Shown here: one piece after another, positions 1-8,673 of the stretch
How the letters are laid out: each line of letters starts with the position of its first letter
Position numbering within the stretch: position 1 is the first letter of the stretch
Source: Chitinispirillaceae bacterium
GTDB taxonomy: Bacteria; Fibrobacterota; Chitinivibrionia; Chitinivibrionales; Chitinispirillaceae
Assembly (NCBI GenBank): GCA_016930275.1
Contig: JAFGHA010000213.1
Span: forward strand, 1 to 42,092
Direction of reading: 5' to 3'
Length of the DNA: 42,092 bases
Program-made: the position numbers and the translations under genes
Notes under the pieces: generated by a model
Told to the model about the DNA's origin: nothing
Databases searched by the model: none
What the model saw: only the letters and a program-made list of their open reading frames with translations

Positions 1-258
1 CTTGCCGATGAACCGACCGGTAACCTCGACAGCGATGCGAGCGGCGACATCCTTGAGCTGCTTCGGGAGATAAATCGAGAACTTTCGACCACCTTTATCA
101 TCGTTACTCACGATCACCAGATCGCTGCAGCCTGCGACCGTGTTATCACCATCGCCGACGGGATAATCATGGAGGACCTGCAGATCGAAGCTGATATCGG
201 ACAGGATTGGAATACATCATCACTCTGCTACTGCAGGATGCGTAATTCCAGGAAATGA
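1..258 (+). CDS. ABC transporter ATP-binding protein, C-terminal fragment (LolD/MacB-like)
   Basis: The first 85 codons, open at the left edge, encode the end of an ABC ATPase. The fragment begins in the Walker B/D-loop region (LADEPTGNLDS) and contains the H-loop (IIVTHDH, near residue 40), followed by a short tail that ends at TGA 256-258. The DEPTGNLDS signature is characteristic of the LolD/MacB/FtsE group, whose ATPases energise lipoprotein release, macrolide export or cell-division permeases. The partner permease is not in the window, because yajC follows after a 219-bp gap, so the substrate cannot be named. The Walker A and signature motifs lie outside the window. Confidence 0.9.
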   Translation, partial: LADEPTGNLDSDASGDILELLREINRELSTTFIIVTHDHQIAAACDRVITIADGIIMEDLQIEADIGQDWNTSSLCYCRMRNSRK

Positions 259-337
259 TCACCGGATCGCTTGGGGAATCCAGCGTATATAATTTCATCC
301 GGAGATTCGGGTACGAGCTGATAATACAGACGGTTAT

Positions 338-366
338 GTAGGGGCGGGTTTGAAACCCGTCCCTAC
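338..366. repeat. Short palindromic repeat (intergenic hairpin)
   Basis: A near-perfect inverted repeat lies between the ABC ATPase and yajC. The arms read GTAGGGGCGGGTTT and AAACCCGTCCCTAC, giving about 13 of 14 pairs around a single central base. There is no T-run after it, so it does not look like an intrinsic terminator. Similar GTAGGGRCGGGTTT palindromes are common intergenic repeats in environmental genomes, and I read this as a REP-like repeat. The rest of the 259-477 gap shows nothing else clear. Confidence 0.7.
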
Positions 367-477
367 GCATTCATACCCGATCATTTGATCCGGATACCGG
401 CACTTCCAATATGTATATTTAGCACTTATACAATTTTCAATGACCGAAAAACACAGTAACGTTAGAGAGGGCTATTC

Positions 478-891
478 ATGAACCGCACCTTTACTCAGAT
501 TTCGCTATGGATTGCCGCAACGGCATCGGCAGGTATGGTTTTCGCACAGGAAGCATCAAAAGCGGCACCGAGTTCCAGCGGCGGTATCGCCAGTCTGCTC
601 CCGATGATGCTCATAATGTTTGCGGTCGTTTACTTTCTTATGATCCGGCCTGAACAGAAGAAGCAGAAAGATCGCCAGGCGATGCTCTCGACGATGAAAA
701 AAGGTGATCGGGTCATCACCTCTTCCGGTATACTCGGCACGGTTGGTAATGTTAAGGACTCAACCATTATGGTCAAAATCGCCGAAAACACTGTTGTTGA
801 ATTTACCAAGAGTGCCGTAACACAGATTGTAAACAAGGATGGAACCGAAAAACAGGCCGAGACACCCGCGGAGGATAAGAAGTCTGCATGA
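478..891 (+). CDS. yajC: Sec translocon accessory subunit YajC
   Basis: This 137-residue single-pass inner-membrane protein matches YajC, which associates with SecDF and SecYEG. It has an N-terminal signal-like stretch, a second hydrophobic segment at about 40-58 (PMMLIMFAVVYFLMIRPEQKK) and the hallmark FLMIRPEQKK motif directly after the membrane segment. A small soluble domain follows (KKGDRVITSSGILGTV) with a charged tail. An N-terminal hydrophobic leader ahead of the YajC membrane segment gives a longer protein than the usual ~110 residues. The ribosome-binding site GAGAGGG lies about 7 bases before ATG 478. The stop overlaps the def start as ATGA, so the two genes are probably translationally coupled. 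No secD or secF is present next to it. Confidence 0.95.
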   Translation: MNRTFTQISLWIAATASAGMVFAQEASKAAPSSSGGIASLLPMMLIMFAVVYFLMIRPEQKKQKDRQAMLSTMKKGDRVITSSGILGTVGNVKDSTIMVKIAENTVVEFTKSAVTQIVNKDGTEKQAETPAEDKKSA

Positions 892-1400
892 TGTCGGTAA
901 GAATATATGGTGATCCCGTGCTGCGAAAGACCGCTTCCCAGGTGGAGGTGTTTGATGAGAAGCTCGGGAAATTCGTGGACGAGATGACTGAGACGATGCT
1001 CGAAGCGGACGGGGTTGGTCTGGCGGCCAATCAGGTCGGCATGGCACGGCAGGTGGCGGTGATTGATACCACCGGTGGAGAACAGCCCCCGCTGGTACTT
1101 ATCAATCCGGTTATTACCGCGAAATCTGAAGAAATTGTGGAAAGCGACGAAGGCTGTCTGAGTCTTCCCGGCATCACGCTCCCGGTGAAACGACCGGCAC
1201 AGGTATCGGTCGAAGCAGTCGATCAGTACGGTAAACCGTTCAGTATCAGGGATGCTTCGGGGTTGCTTGCCCGGGCTCTGCAGCATGAAATCGATCATCT
1301 TAACGGCATACTGTTCGTCGATCATGTTTCCGCACTCCAACGGACGATGGTCAGTGGAAAACTCAAAAAACTGGCGAAAACGGGAAGTGTTAACGGATAA
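888..1400 (+). CDS. def: Peptide deformylase
   Basis: This 170-residue cytoplasmic metalloenzyme removes the formyl group from the N-terminal methionine of new proteins. All three family motifs are intact: motif 1 GVGLAANQVG (near 43-52), motif 2 EGCLSLPG with the metal-binding Cys (near 89-96), and motif 3 QHEIDHLNG with two metal-binding His and the catalytic Glu. Length is normal for the family. The start ATG 888 overlaps the yajC stop; ATG 891 is an equally possible start one codon later. The gene sits in a tight run with yajC upstream and a SpoIID-like lipoprotein downstream, whose GTG start lies inside its last codons. Confidence 0.97.
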   Translation: MMSVRIYGDPVLRKTASQVEVFDEKLGKFVDEMTETMLEADGVGLAANQVGMARQVAVIDTTGGEQPPLVLINPVITAKSEEIVESDEGCLSLPGITLPVKRPAQVSVEAVDQYGKPFSIRDASGLLARALQHEIDHLNGILFVDHVSALQRTMVSGKLKKLAKTGSVNG

Positions 1401-2829
1401 AAAATGTTGCCGGTATCTCGCGGCACTTCTGATTATCCCTGTTTTTATCTCCTGTTCCACTCCGTGGATCAGGGCGAACCCTCCTTCGCTGCAACAGCAT
1501 GGAACCGATACCACAACAGCAGCACCTTCGCCGGCTTCCGTCGATTCCGTTAAAGAAATCAATTTTGCCGATGCATTCGATGCATCGATTTCCCTTCCCG
1601 ACGAAATTGCTGAATCCGACAGTATACCTGGATCGGCAATAACGACTGCTTCCCGTCGAAGCGAACCGTTTTCCGTTCCCACCAACAGGGTCCGGGTGGC
1701 GCTTGTACAGAATACCGGACGACTGGTGGTGTACTCCGTGGGTGCTGTTCGTCTGCACACCGCCCGGCAACCGTATTCAGACGGGTATCGGGGCAGAATG
1801 CTGATCGAAGCGCGAAAAGGTAATCGAATCCGTCTCACAGCGGGATTCCGGCCGGTTGAAGCGGCTCTTCCCTGTACACTCCTGTCGGACCAGGCATACA
1901 ATTTCATTGAAATCGGGGATAACACCTACCGGGGAGCACTCATTGTAACCTCCGGGAAGCCGGGAACATTCACGGCCGTCAACTATCTCGAGGTGGAGGA
2001 GTATCTCCGGGGAGTGGTACCGCTGGAACTCGGCAGACATTCACCGGAGGAAATCGAAGCGCTCAAGGCTCAGGCGGTTGCCGCTCGAACCTACACCTAC
2101 CGGAGAATTATCGAAAGAAAGGAGCAACCGTTCGATCTGGTGGCTACGGTTGCGGATCAGGTGTACGGTGGTGTCGACGTTGAATATCGCGAAGCCGATA
2201 AGGCGATCAAGGCGACACGGAATACCATTCTGACCTATGGTGACAGTATTATTCTGGCGTATTATCACTCGACCTGCGGCGGTACTACCTCCGATGTGCA
2301 TCAGGTGTGGAGGAAACCGGCGGAGCCGTATCTTCGTTCCGTTTCGGATCTGGACGGCTCCGGAAAGGCCTGGTGCCGTGCTTCGGCATACTTTACGTGG
2401 GAGGAATCATGGCCGTGGAAACAGTTTTCGGCAATTGTGGTTTCCAACCTTCAGCGGCAATTCTCGAAGCACTTTAAGGGCGTGGTGAACAGTATCAGCG
2501 TCGATGACCGGTTTCCATGCGGCAGGGTATCCCGGCTGACGATAACGGGAAGCGGATGGGCACAGGAGTGCGGTGGTGATCAGGTCCGATTTATTATCCG
2601 GCGGGGAATCGCCGGGCATCCCATTCTCCGAAGCGCGAATTTCTCGGTGGTACCATCAGGCCGGTCGGTAATAAAAATCACCGGTAAAGGGTATGGTCAC
2701 GGCGTCGGCATGTGCCAGATGGGAGCGATCGGCCGGGCTCAGGCGGGGCAGGATTTCCAGACTATTTTGCAGGCATATTATTCCGGTGTAACGTTTTCGG
2801 TGATAAGTGCCGGAGCAGACGCACGGTAA
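1387..2829 (+). CDS. SpoIID/LytB-domain lipoprotein (predicted peptidoglycan-acting)
   Basis: The SpoIID/LytB family includes lytic transglycosylases that cleave glycan strands lacking stem peptides. From GTG 1387 the protein has 480 residues, beginning with a short positive stretch, a hydrophobic core and a lipobox ending at Cys 23 (PVFISCS), so it is predicted to be a lipoprotein. The SpoIID core is clear: YLEVEEYLRGVVPLELG, EALKAQAVAARTYTYRR, YHSTCGGTT and a C-terminal GKGYGHGVGMCQMGA. Residues ~25-130 are a low-complexity Ser/Thr/Ala linker and an SpoIID-associated region. GTG 1387 was chosen because it gives the signal peptide directly; an open frame continues upstream to 1252 but only as an overlap of def. 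Overlap with def is 14 bases. In a non-spore-former a role in cell-wall remodelling is more likely than sporulation. Confidence 0.88.
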   Translation: MLTDKKCCRYLAALLIIPVFISCSTPWIRANPPSLQQHGTDTTTAAPSPASVDSVKEINFADAFDASISLPDEIAESDSIPGSAITTASRRSEPFSVPTNRVRVALVQNTGRLVVYSVGAVRLHTARQPYSDGYRGRMLIEARKGNRIRLTAGFRPVEAALPCTLLSDQAYNFIEIGDNTYRGALIVTSGKPGTFTAVNYLEVEEYLRGVVPLELGRHSPEEIEALKAQAVAARTYTYRRIIERKEQPFDLVATVADQVYGGVDVEYREADKAIKATRNTILTYGDSIILAYYHSTCGGTTSDVHQVWRKPAEPYLRSVSDLDGSGKAWCRASAYFTWEESWPWKQFSAIVVSNLQRQFSKHFKGVVNSISVDDRFPCGRVSRLTITGSGWAQECGGDQVRFIIRRGIAGHPILRSANFSVVPSGRSVIKITGKGYGHGVGMCQMGAIGRAQAGQDFQTILQAYYSGVTFSVISAGADAR

Positions 2830-2913
2830 GATTGAATCCGGCGAATTATTTCTACTTCGGTACAATAAAGGAGAGCCGCTTGTTTCCTGCCTTCTGTCGC
2901 TCCTCCGTAGGTT

Positions 2914-2975
2914 CCCCCGCAGGGGGCACCTTTTCAGAAGTCCCCCTGCGGGGGATTTAGGGGGTGTCCTGATCG
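2914..2975. repeat. Paired G/C-rich inverted repeats between SpoIID-like and PHP genes
   Basis: CCCCCGCAGGGGG (2914-2926) and its exact reverse complement CCCCCTGCGGGGG (2942-2954) are 15 bases apart. Each copy can also fold on itself. The sequence continues into AGGGGGTGTCCTGATCGA (2959-2976), which nearly recurs at 38335-38352. No T-run follows. It looks like a dispersed intergenic repeat rather than a terminator. The surrounding gap 2830-3061 has no convincing gene. Confidence 0.65.
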
Positions 2976-3061
2976 AAGACCTGAAAAGTAGGTTATTCTG
3001 AACAAAAACTGATTACGCAACAGTCAATAATATACCGCAGTAGCAGAGGAACGGAATTTAT

Positions 3062-4294
3062 ATGAAATTTATCGCTGATCTGCATATTCATTCACATTTT
3101 TCAATCGCCACGAGCAGATTGCTGACCATACCCTATCTTGATCTCTGGGGAAGAAAAAAAGGTATCCAGGTGGTGGGAACCGGTGATGCGGCGCACCCCG
3201 GCTGGCTTGCCGAGATCAGGTCGCAGGTGCGCTCCGAAGGCAACGGACTTTTCAGAGCGAAAAAAAACGTCGTGCTGCCCGAAGCCGGTGCGTTTGCGCC
3301 GGAGCCGGTTTCATTCATGCTCACCGCCGAGATCAGCTGTATCTACCGGTACGGCGGCACCGTGCGCAAGGTGCATAATATCGTTATGGCACCGTCGTTT
3401 GAGGCATTTGAGCGGCTGCAGAAAAAACTGGGTGCTATCGGTAACATTACCTCCGACGGTCGGCCCATCCTCGGTCTTGATTCCCGGGATCTTCTTGAAA
3501 TGGTGCTTGAAGCTGATCAGGCGGCGTGCCTGATTCCCGCACATATCTGGACACCATGGTTTTCGGTACTCGGTTCAAAATCAGGATTTGATTCGATTAC
3601 CGCCTGTTACCGGGATCTCACCGATTATATTTTCGCACTCGAAACAGGACTCTCATCGGATCCGCCCATGAACCGGCGCTGTTCGTTCCTCGACCGGTAC
3701 ACGCTGATCTCCAATTCCGATGCGCATTCACCGGAAAAACTGGGCCGGGAGGCGAATCTTTTCGACACGGAATGTTCATATCAGGCCATTATGGATGCCT
3801 TGAAAAATCCTGCCGTCGGATTTCTCGGTACGATCGAATATTTTCCGGAGGAAGGCAAATATCACCTCGACGGCCATCGTGCATGCGACATCTGTTGGGA
3901 ACCGGAAGAGACCGTCCGCCATCATCGTATGTGCAGTGTCTGCGGAAAACCGGTAACCGTGGGAGTTCTCAACCGGGTGAACGAGCTTGCCGACCGTCCT
4001 TCCCTTAAAAAAAACACCGGAAATCCGACGTTTATCTCTCAAACAGGGTTGAAAAGTATCATTGCCGAATGGCTCGGAATCCGGGAGCAGAGCAAAAAAG
4101 TTACCACTCATTATGAAGCACTGCTGCAACGGTTCGGGTCGGAGTTTGCCGTTCTGATGGATATACCGGTGGAGGATCTCAGTTCATATGACGGTCGTCT
4201 GGCCGAAGGAATCGGGCGGATGAGAAACGGGAATGTCGTTTTAAATGGCGGGTATGACGGAGTTTTCGGGAAGGTACGGGTATTTTCAGAGTGA
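3062..4294 (+). CDS. PHP-domain endonuclease Q-like protein with zinc ribbon
   Basis: This 410-residue cytoplasmic protein resembles the TIGR00375/endonuclease Q group, nucleases that nick DNA 5' of deaminated bases (uracil, hypoxanthine, xanthine). The N-terminus carries the PHP metal-binding motif DLHIHSHFS (residues 6-14). Further PHP ligands are visible in GTGDAAHPGW, KVHNIVMAP, IPAHIWTPWF and ISNSDAHSPEKLGREA. A four-Cys zinc ribbon (CDICWEPEE ... CSVCGKPV, about 279-303) is typical of EndoQ and absent from PHP phosphatases or PolC. Length matches EndoQ. The start is ATG 3062 after GGAACGGAA. The stop overlaps the next start (GTGA), tying it to the HD phosphohydrolase. Bacterial EndoQ is patchily distributed, so transfer is possible but not shown here. 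Confidence 0.85.
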   Translation: MKFIADLHIHSHFSIATSRLLTIPYLDLWGRKKGIQVVGTGDAAHPGWLAEIRSQVRSEGNGLFRAKKNVVLPEAGAFAPEPVSFMLTAEISCIYRYGGTVRKVHNIVMAPSFEAFERLQKKLGAIGNITSDGRPILGLDSRDLLEMVLEADQAACLIPAHIWTPWFSVLGSKSGFDSITACYRDLTDYIFALETGLSSDPPMNRRCSFLDRYTLISNSDAHSPEKLGREANLFDTECSYQAIMDALKNPAVGFLGTIEYFPEEGKYHLDGHRACDICWEPEETVRHHRMCSVCGKPVTVGVLNRVNELADRPSLKKNTGNPTFISQTGLKSIIAEWLGIREQSKKVTTHYEALLQRFGSEFAVLMDIPVEDLSSYDGRLAEGIGRMRNGNVVLNGGYDGVFGKVRVFSE

Positions 4295-5121
4295 GTGATG
4301 GCGGAGAAATCAGAAAAAGCAACGTGCACCCGGTATTCGATTCCGTAAAAACATGGTACAACGACTACACCCGATCCTACCGCTCCGGTGACCCGCATCT
4401 CGAGGATGCGGTAAACCTGAAATACGACCATACCATGCGGGTCGTCAAGGAGACTTCCGACCTCTGTGCGAGCCTCCGTTTGAGTACCGATGCTACGGCA
4501 CTGGCGGAGATCGCGGCGCTGCTCCACGATGTCGCCCGTTTCGAGCAGTTCCGGATTTTCGGTACCTTTGCCGATAAAAAATCGGTAAATCACGCTGATT
4601 TTGCTATGATGATCATCTCCCGGAACCGTCTGACCGACGGGCTCTGCAGCGAGGATGCCGATACGGTAATCACGGCCATAAAGTATCATAATGCCATTGC
4701 AGTTCCGGAATGGATCAACGAACGGCAGAAGCTGTTCTGTCGCCTTCTTCGCGATGCCGATAAACTTGATATCTACAAAATCGTGCTCGATCATTACGTG
4801 AATCCGGATCCCGGTCGCAGCGAAACAGTCGAGGTCGGGATTCCGGAAGGTGTCGATGTCTCACCCGAAGTATGCGCGCTCATCATGGCAGGGGAGACGG
4901 TTCCGTTTGACCTCATCAGATCCATCAATGATTTCAAGTTGATTCAGCTCGGCTGGGTATTTGATCTCAATTTTCCCCATAGTTTCAAATGTGTTAAGCA
5001 TCGCGGCTATATATCCTCCATCGTGCGTTTGCTGCCGGACAATCCCGATGTACGCCGGGTTGCAGAAAAGGTGGAGAATTACCTGGAACAGCAGTGCGCC
5101 GATTCCGCCGGAACCACCTGA
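4291..5121 (+). CDS. HD-domain phosphohydrolase
   Basis: This 276-residue HD-superfamily protein begins at GTG 4291, overlapping the PHP gene stop by four bases. Conserved metal-binding positions are visible: H47 in KYDHTMRV, the H79-D80 doublet in ALLHDVARFEQF, H101 in VNHADFA, KYHN near 131, and D160 in RDADKLD. The HDxxRFEQF pattern is seen in small stand-alone HD hydrolases of unknown substrate. No receiver, sensor or GYP motif is present, so it is not an HD-GYP cyclic-di-GMP phosphodiesterase. Coupling to an EndoQ-like nuclease suggests, as inference only, a role in damaged-nucleotide or nucleic-acid processing. Confidence 0.85.
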   Translation: MSDGGEIRKSNVHPVFDSVKTWYNDYTRSYRSGDPHLEDAVNLKYDHTMRVVKETSDLCASLRLSTDATALAEIAALLHDVARFEQFRIFGTFADKKSVNHADFAMMIISRNRLTDGLCSEDADTVITAIKYHNAIAVPEWINERQKLFCRLLRDADKLDIYKIVLDHYVNPDPGRSETVEVGIPEGVDVSPEVCALIMAGETVPFDLIRSINDFKLIQLGWVFDLNFPHSFKCVKHRGYISSIVRLLPDNPDVRRVAEKVENYLEQQCADSAGTT

Positions 5122-5242
5122 TTCGCTTTCCGGGGAAACGGACATTGCAGGTCGTTTTCCGGTTTCGCTTGACCAATCCCTCCTCGCTGTGGTACAATTG
5201 AAAAAATCATTGTATCGATTTCATCTCATCCAATTGCATCGT

Positions 5243-6637
5243 ATGACCATACCACTCAGTCAAAGTGCCGCACTCGTTGTCGATGATGATCCCGCCATGG
5301 TCGATATCATCACTGCTATTCTTGAAATGGAAAACATACGGATAACTTCCGCGGTATCGGTGCTTTCGGCCCGCCAACTGCTCGATACGTCATCTCCCGA
5401 CCTTCTGGTTACCGACCTCAATCTGCCCGATGGCGATGGGCTGGAAATTATCGAACACTGCCGATCGATCTGTTCGCATACCGCCATTGTGGTGCTTACC
5501 GGATTTCCCGATGAAAAAAGGGTGCGTGACATGATGGCACTGGATATCAGTACATTTCTCGTGAAGCCGTTCACTCCGCAGCAACTCAAATACGCGGTGA
5601 TCCGGGCGATGGAAGAACGAAAACTGAAGATAGCGGCCGATACCGACGATGCGGAGGATCTTTCCGGCGAAAACACGCTCGGTTTGATCGGCTCCTCTCC
5701 CTACCTCAACCGGCTCCGGAAAACGATCCGTATTATGGCTGAAGGTGATTTTCCGGTACTGATTCACGGTCCTTCGGGAACCGGGAAGGAAATCATCGCG
5801 AAAGCGATTCATCAGAACGGCAATCGGTCGTCGGAACGGATGGTGACCATCAACTGCGCCGCGATACCGCACCATCTTGAGGAATCGGAATTTTTCGGGT
5901 TCGCCAAGGGCGCATTTACCGATGCGAGGACATCGAAACACGGTATTCTGGAATGCGCCGACCGTTCCACGCTCTTTCTGGATGAAATCGGAGAGCTTTC
6001 ACTGGCGGTGCAGGCGAAGCTGCTCAGGGTGCTCGATACCGGGGAGTTCATACGGATCGGCGAGGTGCATCCGATGAAGGTGAATATCCGGATTCTCAGC
6101 GCCACCAACCGTAACCTCGAGGAGATGGTGGCAACCGGCATGTTCAGAGCGGATCTTTACTTTAGACTTAAAGGGGCCATGATCATTACCGAACCCCTCA
6201 GTTTTCACCCTGAGGATATTCCCGCCCTTTCGCGGCATTTCATTGCCGAGTGTGACACCGGTAAGCAGTTGACGCAGGGAGCGCTTGAACGGCTGCAGCG
6301 CTTCAGGTGGCAGGGAAATATACGCGAACTGAAAAATACACTCCAGTATATCGTGACCCGCAGCCAGAGCAGTCACCGGATAACCGCCGAAATGGTGGAA
6401 ACCGTTCTCGGTACGGCAAAAGAAAACGAGCATACGCCGCAACCGTTTTCAAAAGTGAAGGAACAGTTCGAACGCGATTATTTCATTTCGCTGCTCAGGT
6501 TGCACAACGGTAATATAAGCAGGGTCGCACGTGAAGCGGAGATTCACCGCCCCAACCTTCTGCGGAAACTCAAGGAACTCGGCATCAGTCCGGAAACCTA
6601 CCGCAATACCTCGACCACACCTTTTACGATAGCATAA
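5243..6637 (+). CDS. NtrC-family sigma-54-dependent response regulator
   Basis: The 464-residue protein has a receiver domain (acidic pocket DDD 14-16, phosphoacceptor D58 in LLVTDLNLP, K108 in FLVKPF), an AAA+ domain and a Fis-type helix-turn-helix at the C-terminus (NGNISRVAREAEIHRPNLLR). In the AAA+ domain Walker A is GPSGTGKE (176-183) and Walker B is TLFLDEIG (243-250). The sigma-54 contact loop reads GAFTDA (223-228) instead of GAFTGA. RNIRELKN-type sensor II is present as GNIRELKNTL. It should activate sigma-54 promoters after phosphorylation; no cognate histidine kinase is adjacent. ATG 5243 is the first start that fits the receiver; it lacks a strong ribosome-binding site, and the frame is open further upstream into the HD gene. 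Confidence 0.93.
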   Translation: MTIPLSQSAALVVDDDPAMVDIITAILEMENIRITSAVSVLSARQLLDTSSPDLLVTDLNLPDGDGLEIIEHCRSICSHTAIVVLTGFPDEKRVRDMMALDISTFLVKPFTPQQLKYAVIRAMEERKLKIAADTDDAEDLSGENTLGLIGSSPYLNRLRKTIRIMAEGDFPVLIHGPSGTGKEIIAKAIHQNGNRSSERMVTINCAAIPHHLEESEFFGFAKGAFTDARTSKHGILECADRSTLFLDEIGELSLAVQAKLLRVLDTGEFIRIGEVHPMKVNIRILSATNRNLEEMVATGMFRADLYFRLKGAMIITEPLSFHPEDIPALSRHFIAECDTGKQLTQGALERLQRFRWQGNIRELKNTLQYIVTRSQSSHRITAEMVETVLGTAKENEHTPQPFSKVKEQFERDYFISLLRLHNGNISRVAREAEIHRPNLLRKLKELGISPETYRNTSTTPFTIA

Positions 6638-6775
6638 ACAAAGCCGGTTCTCGGATACCGTTCATAATTATTTCGCCGACATCAATTCGGAAGCATGTAT
6701 GATGGAATTACCGTAACGCAGTTGCAGAACAAGCAGCCCTGCGGGCAATTCCGACCTGTCGACCGGGGGGATTCG

Positions 6776-7225
6776 CTATTCCGCGGGGGGGAAAGCGAGT
6801 ATTTTGTTTTCAGTGGTGAGGTCCTTCAGCATTTCGCACAGATGTGCAATTTTGAAAGGCTTTTTTAGGGTTATATCAGCTCCAAAATCGTGTGCCAGAG
6901 AAAAAATCGACTTGAAATGAGACGATCCGGTAATGGCAATGATTCTGATATGATCAAATTCACTCCGGATTGAACAGATCAGACCGATTCCTTCTTTTCC
7001 AGGCATAATGATATCGGTGATGACAACAGTGATCGAAGGGGTATTCCTCAGTTTTTCCAATGCTTCGATGCCGTCACCGGCGGTTACCACGGAATATCCC
7101 AGTTCTTCAAGGGACATTTGAATCATTTGACGGCAACGGTGGTCATCGTCCGCAATAAGAATTTTCGGGCGGTCGTCCGGTATGAAATTCATGTGGATGC
7201 TTTCGTTAGGTGTTTCCGGCTCCAA
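6776..7225 (-). CDS. Single-domain response regulator (receiver only)
   Basis: A 149-residue stand-alone receiver, convergent with the sigma-54 regulator. It has the acidic residues of IADDD (24-28), phosphoacceptor D71 in VVITDIIMPGKEG, the switch residues IAITGSS and K121 in TLKKPF. There is no output domain, so it probably acts by protein contact or in a phosphorelay. The start given is TTG 7225, preceded by GAGGGA at a good distance. ATG 7192 is an alternative that removes 11 residues not conserved in receivers. The 138 bases between the two convergent genes hold no clear terminator. Confidence 0.9.
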   Translation of the reverse strand: MEPETPNESIHMNFIPDDRPKILIADDDHRCRQMIQMSLEELGYSVVTAGDGIEALEKLRNTPSITVVITDIIMPGKEGIGLICSIRSEFDHIRIIAITGSSHFKSIFSLAHDFGADITLKKPFKIAHLCEMLKDLTTENKILAFPPAE

Positions 7226-7522
7226 TGGATGTCCCTCGGAAAAAAACGATACACGCTGAACGGTTTATTTACATGGCGGTAACTGCGTGCGACAATGCCG
7301 GGTGCCAACCTTTCGTTACCCGCCAGGATACAAGGCTGCGGTCAGACGCGACGCAGTGTACCGCCAAAAAGTATATGTCAATAAATCGAATGGTAAAAAT
7401 CGAATTCGTTGTACCCGGTCATCAGGAAATCGGATTCGGATCTGTTCAGGCAGTCGCGTATAATCATGGTAGTGCCGCTCTCTTTTCGTGTTTTTCCTGA
7501 TGAATGCATCAGTCAGGAGACA
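7226..7522. other. Gene-free stretch upstream of the receiver gene
   Basis: About 300 bases lie between the start of the minus-strand receiver and the end of the minus-strand hypothetical gene. A small hairpin (CTGATG-aatg-CATCAG, 7497-7512) lies just downstream of the hypothetical gene. On the minus strand it is not followed by a T-run, so I do not call it a terminator. No convincing coding sequence or promoter was recognised. Confidence 0.5.
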
Positions 7523-7984
7523 TTACCCGGATTTTGACGGGGTACAGTAGAAGTGGATCACGGTAATCCATTCGAACGCCTGTCCGGTACCGTATTTCGG
7601 AACTATCCTCAGCCATTCCGCCGGTTTACTGATTGTGCAATGCTGCCCATTCTGACAAATATCTATTCCGATTTTACCGCTGTAGTGGTCGGAATGAATC
7701 GCCCAGGCGGTAAATCGTATCAGAGCCCGCCGGTTGTCGATCTCCTGAACGTCGGAATTCAATGTACCTTCCGTCCTGTTGATCATATCGAGCTTGAGTG
7801 ATTCAAGCGTGGTGGCGGTATCATCGACGGGAATCAGATCCACGTTGGCTTCAACCTGCAGCGAGTTGGTGGCGTGCAGGATGAAGGAGACCGGTCCGTC
7901 GTCGGCGTTGATGATACATATCCGGTCGGCACTGTGTTGCTGATCGATAACTGGTTTTTCCGAGGGTGCATCACTTTTAGCCAT
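7523..7984 (-). CDS. Hypothetical protein, third gene of the TIGR02147 operon
   Basis: I do not recognise this 153-residue protein. It has no signal peptide or membrane segment. The first 20 residues are polar, and the rest alternates short hydrophobic beta-like stretches (DRICIINADDGPVSFIL, RRALIRFTAWAI, KIGIDICQN, FEWITVIHFYC). An all-beta fold of the immunoglobulin/carbohydrate-binding type is possible but not shown. The start ATG is preceded by GGAGGAG, which lies in the last codons of the upstream lipoprotein gene eight bases away. This makes it the third member of a minus-strand operon. Confidence 0.7.
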   Translation of the reverse strand: MAKSDAPSEKPVIDQQHSADRICIINADDGPVSFILHATNSLQVEANVDLIPVDDTATTLESLKLDMINRTEGTLNSDVQEIDNRRALIRFTAWAIHSDHYSGKIGIDICQNGQHCTISKPAEWLRIVPKYGTGQAFEWITVIHFYCTPSKSG

Positions 7985-7992
7985 CGTACCGG

Positions 7993-8673
7993 TTACTCCT
8001 CCGGGTTTTCCAATAAAAGGTGCATGACGAGTATCGGGGAACCGGAATCTGCTACGGCGACGCCGTTGGCGATTGACGTATGCAGTTGCGGTATAAGATC
8101 CTTTTCGGTTCTGTACGCCGCTTCTATCCGGTAGGTTCCCGAGGGAATATGGGTAATCGAACCGATGCCGTCATACCCGGTAATGGTGTTAAAGGTGGTT
8201 CCGCGAATGAAGACGACGGTATTCTGGCAGGGCGTTGAAGCCGTGAAGGTTTGTATGGTAAGCGCAGCCAGCGGGACGAATGGAACCGAGTCGTACCGGT
8301 CGGAATAATTGTTCCCTAAGGTGATGCCGGGAATAATACATCCGCCGGTGAGATCCGCAGACCGGACAATCAGAGTGTAGGTGCCGTACGGAATTTCCGA
8401 AAAGGTGAATTCACCGTTTTTGTCGGTAGTGATCGTATCGGCAAAGCGGAAGGTATCAAGAGCGGGAGCGCTATAACCGGAGTCGCAAATGATAATACTC
8501 GAGGGTACCGATGCGGTACCGGTGATCACTCCGTCAGTGACACGAACGGCAATCCCGTTGGTGGTTTCAAGCCCTCCGGCCAGGGGAGCAGGTTTATTTC
8601 CCGAACAGAGCAGGACGAGTGGTAGTATCAGACCCGTGAAAACCAGAAACGGAAGTATCCTGCTATTCACCAT
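7993..8673 (-). CDS. Lipoprotein with carboxypeptidase-regulatory-like domain
   Basis: The 226-residue product has a typical lipoprotein signal (hydrophobic core 6-22, lipobox ending at Cys 23 in PLVLLCSG). Its middle (about 30-130) reads as a carboxypeptidase-regulatory-like/CNA-B beta-sandwich: a GTASVPSSIIICD strand, then DKNGEFTFSEIPYGTYTLIV. A second similar segment follows (GTTFNTITGYDGIGSITHIPSGTYRIEAAY). Such domains are structural modules of surface proteins; no enzyme motif is seen. Its start overlaps the end of the TIGR02147 gene by 11 bases, so the two are probably coupled. The same pairing recurs at 27278-29270 with a different lipoprotein. Confidence 0.8.
   Translation of the reverse strand: MVNSRILPFLVFTGLILPLVLLCSGNKPAPLAGGLETTNGIAVRVTDGVITGTASVPSSIIICDSGYSAPALDTFRFADTITTDKNGEFTFSEIPYGTYTLIVRSADLTGGCIIPGITLGNNYSDRYDSVPFVPLAALTIQTFTASTPCQNTVVFIRGTTFNTITGYDGIGSITHIPSGTYRIEAAYRTEKDLIPQLHTSIANGVAVADSGSPILVMHLLLENPEE

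Noticed and set aside
630-1925. Long minus-strand open frame (431 codons) across yajC, def and the SpoIID-like gene
   Set aside because: It lies wholly antisense to three well-supported genes and has no recognisable domain or ribosome-binding site.
7497-7512. Hairpin as a terminator for the minus-strand operon
   Set aside because: On the minus strand it is followed by GAAAAAC, not by a T-run.
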